Origin: Gammaproteobacteria bacterium
GTDB taxonomy: Bacteria > Pseudomonadota > Gammaproteobacteria > Pseudomonadales > Pseudohongiellaceae
Direction: 5' to 3'
DNA length: 64,000 bases
Assembly (NCBI GenBank): GCA_008081045.1
Contig: VMDC01000002.1
Span: 1 to 64,000, forward strand
This document shows, in pieces, positions 36,554-45,771 of the stretch. Below the pieces are notes generated by a model. It made no database searches. It saw nothing but the letters and a program-made list of their open reading frames with translations, and was not told where the DNA came from. The stretch's first letter is position 1. Each line of letters starts with the position of its first letter. The translations under genes and the position numbers were made by a program.

Positions 36554-37480
36554 ATGAGAAGCCCGAGAAAATCCACGATTTCCTTAATTTCTGCCGCGCT
36601 GTTAAGTCTGCAGGCGGCACCCCTGTTTGCCCAGCTGCCGGAGCATCTCCGTGACTTCCCCACAGCCACTCGAGGAGCATCGGGCGAGTCGGTTGCGCCA
36701 TTCTTCAACGGCTGGATCAGAAACGATGACGATTCGGTAACCCTGATATTCGGGTTTGCCAATCAGAACCGCGATGTGGTGACAGATATTCCCATAGGTC
36801 CGAACAATCGCCTCGAGCCCGCCCGGTATGATGGGGTGCAGCCCACGCATTTCCCGGTCTACCAGCGCCGGGGATTTGTCGGTATCCAGGAGCGTGGCGC
36901 CTTTGCCGTTGTGCTGCCTGCGGAAGAGGCAGAAACCGAGGTTACCTGGACACTGACTTCTGGCGGTCAGACCTGGACAGTGCCGGGCCGCACGACCTCC
37001 AGCGCCTATGAAATGAGCAACGGAGAGCGCGCGCAGGGCACGCTCAAACCTGCGATTCGCTTCAGCCTGGACGGGGCGGAATCCACCAGTGTTCAGGGGA
37101 TTTATGCGGCGCCGATGACGACGACTGTCGGTGAGCCGGTGACTCTGAGCGCCTACGTGCAGGACCGCGGTAACCGGGAAGCCTATCCTGAAAACAAAAT
37201 CATGCTCTATCAGGTCGGCACCGAGTGGCTCTTGCATCAGGGTCCCGAGGGTGCCGTGCCTGAGTTCTCCAACCCAGTAATAACCGGCAGAGACCGGGCG
37301 CGCGAAGCGGGTGAAAGTGCTTCAGGCGACTGGACCGAGGTGACAACTCAGGCCACTTTTTCCGAACCCGGCGACTACGTGATTAGACTGCGGGTAGACA
37401 ATTTTCTGGCTGCCGACAGTAAGTTCGACAATGTCTGCTGCTGGTCTAATGCTTATGTGCCGGTCACTGTGGCGCCTTGA
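36554..37480 (+). CDS. Secreted protein of unknown function
   Basis: A 308-residue protein with a clear signal peptide (MRSPRKSTISLISAALLSLQ, cleavage near LFAQ). The mature part is beta-rich; the C-terminal part (TVGEPVTLSAYVQDRG to GDYVIRLRVDNFL) resembles an immunoglobulin-like or cadherin-like sandwich, and a middle segment (DSVTLIFGFANQNRD, PTHFPVYQRRGFVGIQ) is unlike families I know. Two adjacent cysteines (VCCW) are near the end. The open frame extends 55 codons upstream, but the ATG at 36554 has GAGGAAGAG just before it and starts the signal peptide. It stands alone, ended by a strong terminator. Confidence 0.75.
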   Translation: MRSPRKSTISLISAALLSLQAAPLFAQLPEHLRDFPTATRGASGESVAPFFNGWIRNDDDSVTLIFGFANQNRDVVTDIPIGPNNRLEPARYDGVQPTHFPVYQRRGFVGIQERGAFAVVLPAEEAETEVTWTLTSGGQTWTVPGRTTSSAYEMSNGERAQGTLKPAIRFSLDGAESTSVQGIYAAPMTTTVGEPVTLSAYVQDRGNREAYPENKIMLYQVGTEWLLHQGPEGAVPEFSNPVITGRDRAREAGESASGDWTEVTTQATFSEPGDYVIRLRVDNFLAADSKFDNVCCWSNAYVPVTVAP

Positions 37481-37761
37481 GCGAACCGCGCGCGGTCACT
37501 GCCGAGGCCCCACCTGTCTATCTCGGCGCAGGCAGGGCCTGCTCCGCGCAGTCGCTGGTCTGCCTTATTCGAAATTTTCGCTGATCCACACGCTTGCTGA
37601 CGCAGTCTGCCGCTGTGGCCAGGCCGGACCGATATCAATTGACGGTTTTCTGGCCGGCGAGATCCGCATGCCGGCCGGTAAGGCAGAGGCCTCTGGTCGA
37701 CTGGGACAGTACTTACGCTTATTTAGGCATGGCTCCCTGAGTCGCCCAGCGGTCTTGGAGC

Positions 37762-37800
37762 AAAAAAAATCCCGCACTCACCGGGTGAGGCGGGATTTTT
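37762..37800. terminator. Bidirectional Rho-independent terminator
   Basis: A run of eight A leads into ATCCCGC, a CTCACC/GGTGAG inner stem and GCGGGAT followed by T. The arms AAAAATCCCGC (37765-37775) and GCGGGATTTTT (37790-37800) are exact complements. It lies between a rightward gene ending at 37480 and a leftward gene ending at 37819 and should stop both. The remaining bases from 37481 to 37761 hold nothing I can support. Confidence 0.9.
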
Positions 37801-37818
37801 TATTGTCTGGCAGGGGCC

Positions 37819-38988
37819 TTATCGGTCGTCGCGATAGGAGCTGACCGGTGGCAGTTGAGAGCCTGACAGATCTGCCGGGATACTGGATTCTGCGCGGACT
37901 ACGTGCGTCAGCGTACCGATCCCTTCGATGCTGGCCTGGATGGTTTCCCCGTCCTGCAGAAAGCCTGATCCGGTAGCCCGCTGAACGCGACCAGCGCCGG
38001 TGCCGCCAGAGGTTCCGCTCTGCATGACATCGCCCGGGAACACGGTGATCAGGGAAGATGCGTATTCGATCAACTCCGGGATGTTGTGGATCATATCGCC
38101 GGCCTGAGCTTCCTGAACGGTCACCCCGTCGATTACGGTAATCTGGTGCAGGCGCTCCATGGGATCTCCATAAAATTCTTTTGGCACGATCCAGGGGCCG
38201 TGGGGTGCAAAGGTGTCATGACCCTTGCCTACAAACCAGTCGGAACGCACGCCATATCCACCTGGTGGGCGACCACCGCGGTCAGAGACGTCCATCGCCA
38301 CCATGTAGCCAAAGACGTGATCGTACGCCCGGTTTGCCGAGATGTACTTACCCGCCTTGCCGAATACGATGGCCATTTCCACTTCATACTCAATTTCATC
38401 CCGGCCGTAGGGCATGATGATATCGTCGCCATCTCCCACGATTGCGCCACGGGTTGGCTTGAGGAACAGATAGGGTACGCCTCTGTTTTCCTGACGTTCC
38501 CGCGTACGCTGGGCCAGCTGCTCGGCGGAGCAGCCTTCACAGGCATGCGTATAAAAATTCACAGCCGCGTTCATGACCTTGCTGGGATATTGAATGGGCG
38601 CCATGATATCGACGTCAGCGACCGGATGGATGTAATCAGGCTGGTTTCCGGATTCCAGAAGGCCTTCTTCATTCAGCCAGTTCACGACTTCGTAAATACG
38701 GTACTTCAGGCCGTATTCATACTGCTCGATCAAGCCGAGCATATCGGCAGGCATAAGCATGCTGGCATACTGAGGTTGCAACTCCATTGCCCGATTCGCT
38801 GCGGTCAGCTCAACAATCAGCTGATCATCGCGCATCACGAGACCCACAGTTGGCACATCATCGATCGCGAAGGTACCTACCTTGAAGGGTTCGACTGATT
38901 CTGCATCTTGGGCGTAAACACTGCCGGCGCTGGCGAACAGAGCAAGAGCCGCGCTGAGTGTCAGGGAGACTAAGTTTCTTCTTATCAT
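37819..38988 (-). CDS. Exported fumarylacetoacetate hydrolase family protein
   Basis: A 389-residue protein of the FAH superfamily, which cleaves or hydrates beta-dicarbonyl acids with a divalent metal. The fold's metal acids are in EIEYEVEMAIVFGK (two Glu) and AMDVSDRGGR (Asp). Further family parts are PSKVMNAAVNFYTHA, GRDEIEYEVE and the PGDVMQSGTSGGTG loop. The first 26 residues (to SVYAQ) form a signal peptide, so it acts in the periplasm, which is unusual for this normally cytosolic superfamily. The reaction is not known. A promoter with tandem repeats lies about 110 bases upstream. Confidence 0.86.
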   Translation of the reverse strand: MIRRNLVSLTLSAALALFASAGSVYAQDAESVEPFKVGTFAIDDVPTVGLVMRDDQLIVELTAANRAMELQPQYASMLMPADMLGLIEQYEYGLKYRIYEVVNWLNEEGLLESGNQPDYIHPVADVDIMAPIQYPSKVMNAAVNFYTHACEGCSAEQLAQRTRERQENRGVPYLFLKPTRGAIVGDGDDIIMPYGRDEIEYEVEMAIVFGKAGKYISANRAYDHVFGYMVAMDVSDRGGRPPGGYGVRSDWFVGKGHDTFAPHGPWIVPKEFYGDPMERLHQITVIDGVTVQEAQAGDMIHNIPELIEYASSLITVFPGDVMQSGTSGGTGAGRVQRATGSGFLQDGETIQASIEGIGTLTHVVRAESSIPADLSGSQLPPVSSYRDDR

Positions 38989-39094
38989 AATTCACTCCCG
39001 TGCCGAGGCACTAAAACGATGAAAAGTCCTCCGATCAAGCCACGAGGCGTTGCCGGCGACAGTCAAAAGGTATCTCTCCCTCACGGGCTTGTCT

Positions 39095-39123
39095 AGGATA
39101 AAACCGGCGCAGGAGCCTCGAAA
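39095..39123 (-). promoter_or_regulatory. Candidate promoter for the exported FAH-family gene
   Basis: On the minus strand, TTTCGA (39118-39123) and TATCCT (39095-39100) are spaced by 17 bases. The start would be near 39088, giving a leader of about 100 bases. A tandem 10-base repeat touches the -35. Confidence 0.4.
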
Positions 39124-39144
39124 CTGTAGCAAACTGTAGCAAAT
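39121..39144. repeat. Tandem 10-base repeat at a promoter
   Basis: AAACTGTAGC occurs twice in a row, then AAAT. The period is about one helical turn and the position is at or just upstream of the -35 of the FAH-family gene, as for an activator or repressor site. Confidence 0.4.
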
Positions 39145-39265
39145 TGATCATTTAATCGGGCTCGGCGTGCTGGGTCTGCTCTCAGACGCCTGCCGGTGGC
39201 CGGGGGATGGGCGTATGATTACTGGCAAATTATCGCAGGGCTCGTATTCGCTGTTAAGCCGCACT

Positions 39266-39664
39266 CTAATCCGCGGTAGCCATCTGAATACCGGTCAGCC
39301 AGGGCAGGTCACCCGACAGCGGCTGATTGCCGCTTGGCATGCCGTTGCTGTCAAGAATATGGGCGAGAAGGGCGGTTGTTTGCTCTGTGCCGAGGCTGCC
39401 GGGTTGGTCCATCGGCATGGTATTAGCGATACGCAGATACAGTGCGGATGCCGGCGTGCCGGCCCACACCGTGTTGAAAGCAGGTCCGGTGAATTCCTGA
39501 ATGCTGTGGCATCGGGCGCAGTGCTGGCCAAACAGCGCCGCGCCGCGGTCCGCCTGTGCTGTCGTAAAGATGCCGTCAGCCGAGGTCTCAGGTGGTTGCT
39601 CAGCGCAATGCGACAGGCCGGCCGCAATGGCTAGGGTGCCCAGGCGCTTCAGAGTCGGGCGCAC
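39266..39664 (-). CDS. Small c-type cytochrome
   Basis: A 132-residue class-I-like cytochrome c. The haem motif CARCH lies in GAALFGQHCARCHSIQEF, and PMDQPG holds a Met that could be the sixth ligand. A signal-like N-terminus (LKRLGTLAIAAGLSHC) precedes it and may be a weak lipobox. I set the start at the GTG at 39664, five bases past the upstream stop; the longer frame from ATG 39727 would run 59 bases into the di-haem gene and add an unlikely sequence. It is last in a three-gene operon with the di-haem lipoprotein and the propeller protein. Confidence 0.82.
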   Translation of the reverse strand: MRPTLKRLGTLAIAAGLSHCAEQPPETSADGIFTTAQADRGAALFGQHCARCHSIQEFTGPAFNTVWAGTPASALYLRIANTMPMDQPGSLGTEQTTALLAHILDSNGMPSGNQPLSGDLPWLTGIQMATAD

Positions 39665-39668
39665 GACG

Positions 39669-40559
39669 CTAGGCTCGCGGTGGGTAGTCGAATTGCAGAG
39701 CCGGCGGGCACTGGCTGCCGCTGGCATTGCCGTTTACCCAGTCTTCAAGCGCTACCCTTTCCGGGTCGTCTTTCGAAAACCATCTGCGACCGCCGTTATG
39801 CATGAGATCTCCCCCGGCGTTCGGATGCAGAGGCTTATGTAAAAAGCGGCTGCTGTCAGGTCTGCCCGGATCTATCAGATAGACAAGGTCGTCAAAAGCT
39901 TGCCTTGATTGCGATTCGGTCCAGTAGCTGTTCTCCGGCGGTTCAACGGCAAATTCTCCGCTGTGGCATTCAGCGCAGGGCATCGCGTTTTCGATCGGGT
40001 TCACGAAGATCGGCTGTACGCAAGAGCGAAAAAACTCATAGTCCACCTCCGGGACCACATCAGCTCCAGCGCTGTCGGCGCCGGTGGCAATCCATTCTGC
40101 AATGATCCGGTATTCACTGTGGTCCCTGCTGTCCCAGAAAATGCCGCCCGAATGCCGTTCGCCTCCGGCCGCCGGCGCAAGAGGAGCATTGAGCAGGCGG
40201 CTGCTGTCGGGGTCGCTGGGATTGACCAGCTTGGCAACGTTGACAAAGTTCTGCCGCGACTGTTCTTCCGTCCAGAAAACTCTGCCATCTGCCAGAGTGA
40301 GCGCTTGTAGTCCCAGTGGCGCATTCGCCTGACTGGTGTGGCAAGCCACGCAGCCCGCGTCGGAGCCGATGTAGCCTCCTCTCGGTCTCAGAAACAGAGG
40401 CTCAACTGCGGCTTTGTAGAAGGCATAGTCGAGGCCCTTTGGTGTGTCAGCTGCGCTTGGCGCGGCCGCAATTGTTTCGCTGTTCTGCTCTGGGCTGCAA
40501 GCGAGTAAAAATAGCGACAGGGCGCAGACAGAGGTAATGTTGATCAAAGCTGGCTTCAC
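39669..40559 (-). CDS. Di-haem lipoprotein, planctomycete-type cytochrome domain
   Basis: A 296-residue lipoprotein with lipobox LLAC near residue 21. It has two CxxCH motifs, CVACH (about residue 72) and CAECH (about residue 198), each in a repeat of the kind YxFYKxxVxPLF...CxxCH...SRLLxxPLxPxAGG...H.GG..W, as in PSCyt-type domains. So it probably carries two covalently bound haems and sits on the periplasmic face. Its start overlaps the stop of the upstream propeller gene by four bases (ATGA). It is likely to pass electrons to the small cytochrome c encoded next. Confidence 0.85.
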   Translation of the reverse strand: MKPALINITSVCALSLFLLACSPEQNSETIAAAPSAADTPKGLDYAFYKAAVEPLFLRPRGGYIGSDAGCVACHTSQANAPLGLQALTLADGRVFWTEEQSRQNFVNVAKLVNPSDPDSSRLLNAPLAPAAGGERHSGGIFWDSRDHSEYRIIAEWIATGADSAGADVVPEVDYEFFRSCVQPIFVNPIENAMPCAECHSGEFAVEPPENSYWTESQSRQAFDDLVYLIDPGRPDSSRFLHKPLHPNAGGDLMHNGGRRWFSKDDPERVALEDWVNGNASGSQCPPALQFDYPPRA

Positions 40560-41653
40560 TGTATCTCTCCCTCCCAGTCTTGCGGCATGATTGCGGTAAA
40601 AATACGTTTCGGCGCCTGACCTACCGGAAATCTTTTCACAACCTCCATGGCTTCGACATCGACCACCGCGGTCTCGTTGTGACTCGCTACGCCAACCCAG
40701 ATATGCTTGCTGTCATTACTTGCGGTAAGCCAGGCGGGATTGCCAATGTAGACCCGTCCCAGATAGTTGTAGTCCGGATAGGAAAAGCCATAAATGTGAG
40801 AAGTGGCTCTGCTTGAGTGCCAGACCTGGCTCTGGTCTGGCAGTACGACAACGCCGTGACTGGGAGCGCTCTGTATGCCGTCAGCTGTCTGGTCTGTCCT
40901 GTTCCAGGCATCGTCTGGCGGGCTGATTTTGTTGGTAACCTGCTGAGTGTCCCAGTCAATTTCCCAAAACCCGTGCCATCCCCCGACGTTGACCAGCAGG
41001 GAGCGTGTTGAGCCGTCATCGTTGGTGGTGAAAGCGATTGGCCGGACTCCGCCGGTGAATGGCTTTTGCGTATAAGGAATAGACATTTCCCACAAGACTT
41101 CGTCGGTTTCCGTATCGATCGCAATAATTTCGCTGGCCCCGATCATGCCGCCTACCGCATAACGGCCATCAGGTGTTACGAAGGTATTATGCACGCCGCC
41201 TCCGGTTTCAATGTTGGCGATGACCTCATGGCTGTCCATGTCAATGACCTGAATCAACGGTTCCGCAATAATGGCAACGTAGACTTTTCGGGCTCGCATA
41301 CTTGCGGAAAGATTATGAGGGCCGTTGGCCAATTGAATGCGATGCTCAACCTCAAAGGTTCGGGTATTGACGACATCGACGGTTTGCTCGTGTTCGTTGG
41401 TAAAGTAATAAAAAGTGCCGTCGGCGTGGACTGTGGCACCGTGGTTGTGGGGCAGATTCGGGATGTAACCAACCTGCTCCATCGTGTCAGGATCAAACAC
41501 AAAAACGTCGGTGCCGGCGGAGTTTGTCTGGAGAATTCGCGAGGGCCGGTCGGTCATCGGGCCGGCAACAGTGTCCGCATAATAGGTTTGTGCTATCGCA
41601 GAAACACTGCTCAAGCAGGTGATCACACAGCAGGATAGTATCAGGTGTCTCAC
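40556..41653 (-). CDS. YncE-like beta-propeller protein, exported
   Basis: A 365-residue protein with a signal peptide (MRHLILSCCVITCLSSVSAI, cleavage near AQT). The rest is a seven-bladed propeller in YncE style, with repeats such as VFVFDPDTMEQVGYIP, VDVVNTRTFEVEHRI, IQVIDMDSHEVIANIETG, and AVVDVEAMEVVKRFPVGQAPKRI. His-rich loops (PHNHGATVH, PSHGVVVL) could bind metal. It is first in an operon with two c-type haem proteins, so a periplasmic redox enzyme, for instance a quinohaemoprotein-like or copper-type dehydrogenase, is possible. That role is inference. Confidence 0.82.
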   Translation of the reverse strand: MRHLILSCCVITCLSSVSAIAQTYYADTVAGPMTDRPSRILQTNSAGTDVFVFDPDTMEQVGYIPNLPHNHGATVHADGTFYYFTNEHEQTVDVVNTRTFEVEHRIQLANGPHNLSASMRARKVYVAIIAEPLIQVIDMDSHEVIANIETGGGVHNTFVTPDGRYAVGGMIGASEIIAIDTETDEVLWEMSIPYTQKPFTGGVRPIAFTTNDDGSTRSLLVNVGGWHGFWEIDWDTQQVTNKISPPDDAWNRTDQTADGIQSAPSHGVVVLPDQSQVWHSSRATSHIYGFSYPDYNYLGRVYIGNPAWLTASNDSKHIWVGVASHNETAVVDVEAMEVVKRFPVGQAPKRIFTAIMPQDWEGEIQ

Positions 41654-41860
41654 GGCGGCCTCCTGAATTTGTTCTTTTTATTGGTTCTGGAAGCACAGAA
41701 CCCTATTTCGACCTTAACACCACAATTTGTCGGCCGCAATAAGGGTCGGGACCCGGCCCGGATACCATTCCATCAGACCGGTCTCAGTAGAGTGACGGTT
41801 GCTGTGACATGCAGGGGGGCAACTGCGGGTGTCCGGGCTAAGTACTGCCGGGCTTGCCGG

Positions 41861-42457
41861 TCAGGAGGCGTTCTCTTCGACGTAGGCGCTGCTGATAATG
41901 CCTGCTGCTCGCTCGAAATCCCGCCTGAGGGCAGAGCTGAATGCCCTTCGCACAATAAATCCGAACAGTCGGCTTGTGGCCCGGTAGGTGACCGCGACGT
42001 TCAACCGGGTTTGCCGTTCGTTCAATTCAGTCAGTCGGTAGCGGCCCACTGAATATTGAAGCGGCGCCTCGAGCGTCGAGCGCTGCATATCGGTGTGGTA
42101 AGCAAACTCCCTCGGGGGGTCCATAAGCAGAAACCGCTGCACCAGGAGTTCTCCGTTCTGCATGGTAGCTGTTCTGATGCTTCCCTTACCTAGCTGCTCT
42201 GATCGAGGTGAGCCTGAATGATCGAATTCCACAGCGGTGGCGTCGGCCACATAGTCATGAAGTCTTGTGGTCAGAAAGGTGAACACATAGTCAATGGGGG
42301 CATCGATCATGACTTCGGTGGCGCTGTCCGGCTCAGTCTGTGCCCGTTCCAATTCCTGAATAATCAGGCTATCCGGTATCGTCTGCGACCCTGCGAGCGA
42401 GGCCGGCATGACAGCCAGAAATGCAAGGAGAAACCTGATACGGAGATTGTCGCGCAT
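41861..42457 (-). CDS. Exported SRPBCC (START-like) protein
   Basis: A 198-residue protein with a signal peptide (residues about 1-23, to LAGSQ). The mature part fits the SRPBCC/polyketide-cyclase fold: ATEVMIDAPIDYVFTFL at the start, then strands, and a long C-terminal helix (ALRRDFERAAGIISS). Such proteins bind hydrophobic ligands. It is the last gene after nucleoside hydrolase and ribokinase, 27 bases from the latter, but a functional link to nucleoside salvage is not evident. Confidence 0.72.
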   Translation of the reverse strand: MRDNLRIRFLLAFLAVMPASLAGSQTIPDSLIIQELERAQTEPDSATEVMIDAPIDYVFTFLTTRLHDYVADATAVEFDHSGSPRSEQLGKGSIRTATMQNGELLVQRFLLMDPPREFAYHTDMQRSTLEAPLQYSVGRYRLTELNERQTRLNVAVTYRATSRLFGFIVRRAFSSALRRDFERAAGIISSAYVEENAS

Positions 42458-42484
42458 GGTCGGGAATACGAAAAAACCCGACGG

Positions 42485-43402
42485 TCAGATCGAGGGAAGG
42501 ATTTCATCCCGCCTGGGCATCGAGCTCTGTGCTCCCAACTGAGTGGTGGATAACGCGGCCGCCCGGCAGGCGAACTCAACTGCTTCAGTTAACCCAGCGC
42601 CTGCCACAAGAGCCGTGGCGAGTGCGCCGTTGAAGCAATCCCCGGCAGCAGTCGTGTCGCGGGTCACGACTCTTGGGGCTTCGATCCGGGTGCAGGCGCC
42701 ATTGGATTGCACCAGAGCGCCTGCCTCTCCCAGCGTCAATATGACGTGCTCGCAGCCCAGCTCCTGAAGTTTATCAGCCGCCTTGCGTGCCTGGCCAAAA
42801 TCGGCGACTGACAAGCCCGTCAGCGCTGCAGCTTCAGAGGCATTTGGCGTAATGAGTGAGAGTTTTTCACACAGCGTGCTGGGGAGCTGCTGTGCTGGCG
42901 CGGGATCCAGAATAAGTCTGCAATTTTTCGCGCGGCCAAGCTGAACCGCGTCCAGCACCGAGTTAACCGGAATTTCGAGCTGCAGAAGTATGGTCGCCTG
43001 TTGCGGGATGGCCTGAAACGCCTGATCGATGGTCTGCGCGTCGACGCAGTTATTAGCGCCAGGTGCTACGGTAATCTGATTGAGTCCCGACTGGTCTACG
43101 TTAATTAAGGCGACGCCGGTGGGCTCTGAATCAATACGCGCTATATGCGCGCAATCTACATTCTCAGCCGCAAGCCCGGCCAAAGCCTGCGTGCCGAAAT
43201 CATCGGCGCCGACACAGCCTACCATTGACACAGTCGCCCCGAGCCGGGCAGCTGCCACTGCCTGATTCGCACCCTTTCCACCCGGGTTAATGAAAAATGA
43301 CTTGCCCAGCACGGTCTCGCCGGGGGCCGGCAGTTTTCCGGTACTGACGACCAGGTCAGTGTTGATGCTTCCGATAACCCAGATCGGTGAAGAGTTTGTC
43401 AT
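42485..43402 (-). CDS. rbsK: Ribokinase
   Basis: Phosphorylates ribose with ATP to ribose-5-phosphate. The 305-residue PfkB-family protein has NPGGKGANQAVAAARLG (substrate loop), the RxxA..LTGL segment, and DTTAAGDCFNGAL with the catalytic Asp. It follows the nucleoside hydrolase gene by 24 bases, so ribose freed from nucleosides goes straight into the pentose phosphate pool. The ATG at 43402 fits the family. No rbsR or ribose ABC transporter gene is in the window. Confidence 0.93.
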   Translation of the reverse strand: MTNSSPIWVIGSINTDLVVSTGKLPAPGETVLGKSFFINPGGKGANQAVAAARLGATVSMVGCVGADDFGTQALAGLAAENVDCAHIARIDSEPTGVALINVDQSGLNQITVAPGANNCVDAQTIDQAFQAIPQQATILLQLEIPVNSVLDAVQLGRAKNCRLILDPAPAQQLPSTLCEKLSLITPNASEAAALTGLSVADFGQARKAADKLQELGCEHVILTLGEAGALVQSNGACTRIEAPRVVTRDTTAAGDCFNGALATALVAGAGLTEAVEFACRAAALSTTQLGAQSSMPRRDEILPSI

Positions 43403-43426
43403 GTGAAACGCCTGTCTGTATCGGTT

Positions 43427-44386
43427 TTAGCTTCGCTGCCTGAGAATCGTAAGACACAGGTCGAGAACGCCTTGTCCGTCTACGTCAGTGCAGATGGTGC
43501 TGCGGCGCACACCGTTCCAAGCTGACGAAACATATTCTCTCGTGTCATTGCCGTGAATCGTTTGGCCGATAGCAATTCCTTCGGTCACGACACGGACCGG
43601 CTGCTCAATGGTAGTGAATAGCTCCGGTGCCAATAAAAAGGCAACTGCGGCGGAATCATGCAGCGGGCAAACAGTTTCACCGGAGAAACTGCGGTGAAAA
43701 TCCACATAATAGCGATGGCTGTCTGCTATAAATTCACCTCTGCTGCCGCAGTATTCGCGCAGGGCGCTGAAATAAGCCTCATCCATGCGAATTTCGTGTG
43801 TCACATCCAGCCCGACGATGACGGACTTCAGCTTGCTGCTGAAGACGCGATCGGCCGCAAGCGGATCGCTGGCGATGTTCGCTTCCGCAACCGGGGAAAC
43901 ATTGCCCCGATGTTGGTGGTACCCGAAGGCGCCTCCCATCACAATCACCTGATCTATCCGTTCAGGCAAGTCAGGATCCAGCCGAAGCGCCTCGGCGATA
44001 TTGGTGAGGCCGCCAACGGCAATGACTGTCACTTTTTGTCCGGCAACCCGTGTGAGATCCACCAGCGCTTGCGCTGCTGGTTCCGCCTCTGGCTGTGAGT
44101 GGGGCGCCGGTAAGGGAATGTCCCCAAGCCCGTTTTTCCCGTGCACATGGACAGGAAAGCCCTCACCCAGTCGTAAGCCGATGGGTTCTCCCGCTCCTTT
44201 GAAGACTGGCGCCTGAATATTGAACAGATCGCGGACGATCAGGGCGTTTCGTGTTGTGGTCTCAATGCTGGCATTGCCGAAGCGCGTGGTGATCCCCAAC
44301 AGGTTCACCACGCTCGACGCGTCCAGCAGCAGCAAGGCCATGGCGTCGTCTATGCCAATGTCGTTGTCAAAAATGACGGGGATCAT
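43427..44386 (-). CDS. Nucleoside hydrolase (IUNH family)
   Basis: Splits nucleosides to free base and ribose. The 319-residue protein has the N-terminal Asp cluster IFDNDIGIDDAMALLLL that binds Ca and ribose (DxDxGxDDA in form), HGKNGLGDIPLP, VIAVGGLTNIAEAL, VIMGGAF and HDSAAVAFLLAPELF with the C-terminal His-Asp. The nucleoside preference cannot be read. It is cytosolic. It heads a probable operon with ribokinase and the SRPBCC protein. Confidence 0.9.
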   Translation of the reverse strand: MIPVIFDNDIGIDDAMALLLLDASSVVNLLGITTRFGNASIETTTRNALIVRDLFNIQAPVFKGAGEPIGLRLGEGFPVHVHGKNGLGDIPLPAPHSQPEAEPAAQALVDLTRVAGQKVTVIAVGGLTNIAEALRLDPDLPERIDQVIVMGGAFGYHQHRGNVSPVAEANIASDPLAADRVFSSKLKSVIVGLDVTHEIRMDEAYFSALREYCGSRGEFIADSHRYYVDFHRSFSGETVCPLHDSAAVAFLLAPELFTTIEQPVRVVTEGIAIGQTIHGNDTREYVSSAWNGVRRSTICTDVDGQGVLDLCLTILRQRS

Positions 44387-44556
44387 CAGTGGCCTCTCTC
44401 CAGTTGCGCTGCGGCGGACGCTGCAGCCTATCGCATGTCATCGACCAGAGCACTATACTCTGATGCGTGAGCCGGGCAGAGCCTATGTCTGCCCTGCACA
44501 GCCAGACAGCAACAGAGCCACAGATGGCGAAAACAATAAGGAAAGGGGCTGGACAG

Positions 44557-45771
44557 ATGCACCACACTCGGAATTTGCTTATTTTCTTCTGCGCGTTGAT
44601 CCCGATCTGGATCGTTGTCGGTCAGGATTTTACGCCCAGTATCTTTGATCGGGAAGACGGTCAGATTCCATTGAACCCCCGTGACCCCAGCTATGATCCG
44701 TGGAGCCAGCTCAGAGATACTTCGTCTGATCCGGATCGTGAACCCGGCCCGTTTTTTCCCGGCCGTTTGTCGAACGCCGGGGTACTGACCTTTTTTGATC
44801 TGCCGGTTGCAGTGAATCAGGCAGATTTGATTGCCGGTGAAGTGGATGTTGCGATTATGGGTGCTCAGATTGACATGGGCGTCGGTATGCGTGGTGCAAA
44901 GTATGGCCCGGGTTCGCTTCGTGAAAGCTTGCCGGTTTTAGGGGTCGGAAAACTGCCTCACATGCACGTCGGGGTCGCCTGGCAAAGAGTGCTTCGCGCG
45001 GTGGATTATGGCAACGCGCCAATTGATCAACTCAGCGTGGAGCGCAGTATGGCACCTGTGCGGGAGCTGGTGCGGGAAATCGCCTCGACCGGCGCCATTC
45101 CTATTGTCATAGGGGGGGACCATTCACTGGAATATCCTGACGTTGCGGGCGTGGCAGATGTGTACGGTAAAGAGAATGTCGGAGTGATCCACTTTGACGC
45201 ACATTACGATGCGGGTGGAGGTGGATACGCCGGACATCTGATTTCCCATGCGCAACCGATCTATCGGCTCATCGAGGAAGGGCACGTGCTCGGAGAGAAT
45301 TATATCCAGGTAGGCCTGAGGGGCTTCTGGCCGGGTGAGGAAGGGTTTGAGTGGATGCGGGAGAACAATTTCCGCTATCACACCATGGTTGAAATTGAGC
45401 GTGATGGCTGGGACGCTGTCATGGAGCGAATCCTCGCGGAAGCAAATGACGGGCCGGAATATCTCTACGTGTCCTTTGATATCGATGTGCTGGATCCTTC
45501 CTTCACGCCGGGCACGGGGACACCGGAACCGGGAGGATTGATGCCGAGAGAGGTATTTCCTCTGATACGAGCGCTGTGCACGGAGAACAATCTGGTTGGC
45601 TTCGAACTGGTTGAATTCAATCCGCTGGTGGATCCGGGCTATAACACGGTCATCAACGCCAACCGCGTGGTTCAGGAATGCCTGACCGGGATCGCGATGC
45701 GCAGAAGTGGCATCACCGATGGTGCTTATCTGAACCCGTTGACAGTAGAAGATGGAGTGCCTGATCCATAA
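44557..45771 (+). CDS. Exported ureohydrolase (agmatinase/arginase family)
   Basis: A 404-residue Mn-dependent ureohydrolase with all ligands: GGDHSLE, HFDAHYDAGGG and FDIDVLDPSFTPGTGTPEPGG. Before the catalytic domain are a signal peptide (residues 1-21, to VVGQD) and an extension of about 75 residues rich in Pro and Asp. The start is the ATG at 44557 with GGAAAGGGG upstream; the frame is open 30 codons further but lacks signal character. Periplasmic location is uncommon for this family; the substrate may be a guanidino or related acid. It is divergent from the nucleoside hydrolase and followed by an exported amidohydrolase. Confidence 0.88.
   Translation: MHHTRNLLIFFCALIPIWIVVGQDFTPSIFDREDGQIPLNPRDPSYDPWSQLRDTSSDPDREPGPFFPGRLSNAGVLTFFDLPVAVNQADLIAGEVDVAIMGAQIDMGVGMRGAKYGPGSLRESLPVLGVGKLPHMHVGVAWQRVLRAVDYGNAPIDQLSVERSMAPVRELVREIASTGAIPIVIGGDHSLEYPDVAGVADVYGKENVGVIHFDAHYDAGGGGYAGHLISHAQPIYRLIEEGHVLGENYIQVGLRGFWPGEEGFEWMRENNFRYHTMVEIERDGWDAVMERILAEANDGPEYLYVSFDIDVLDPSFTPGTGTPEPGGLMPREVFPLIRALCTENNLVGFELVEFNPLVDPGYNTVINANRVVQECLTGIAMRRSGITDGAYLNPLTVEDGVPDP

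Noticed and set aside
39665-39727. Longer start for the small cytochrome c
   Set aside because: ATG 39727 would overlap the di-haem gene by 59 bases and add a stretch without signal character; the GTG at 39664 fits better.
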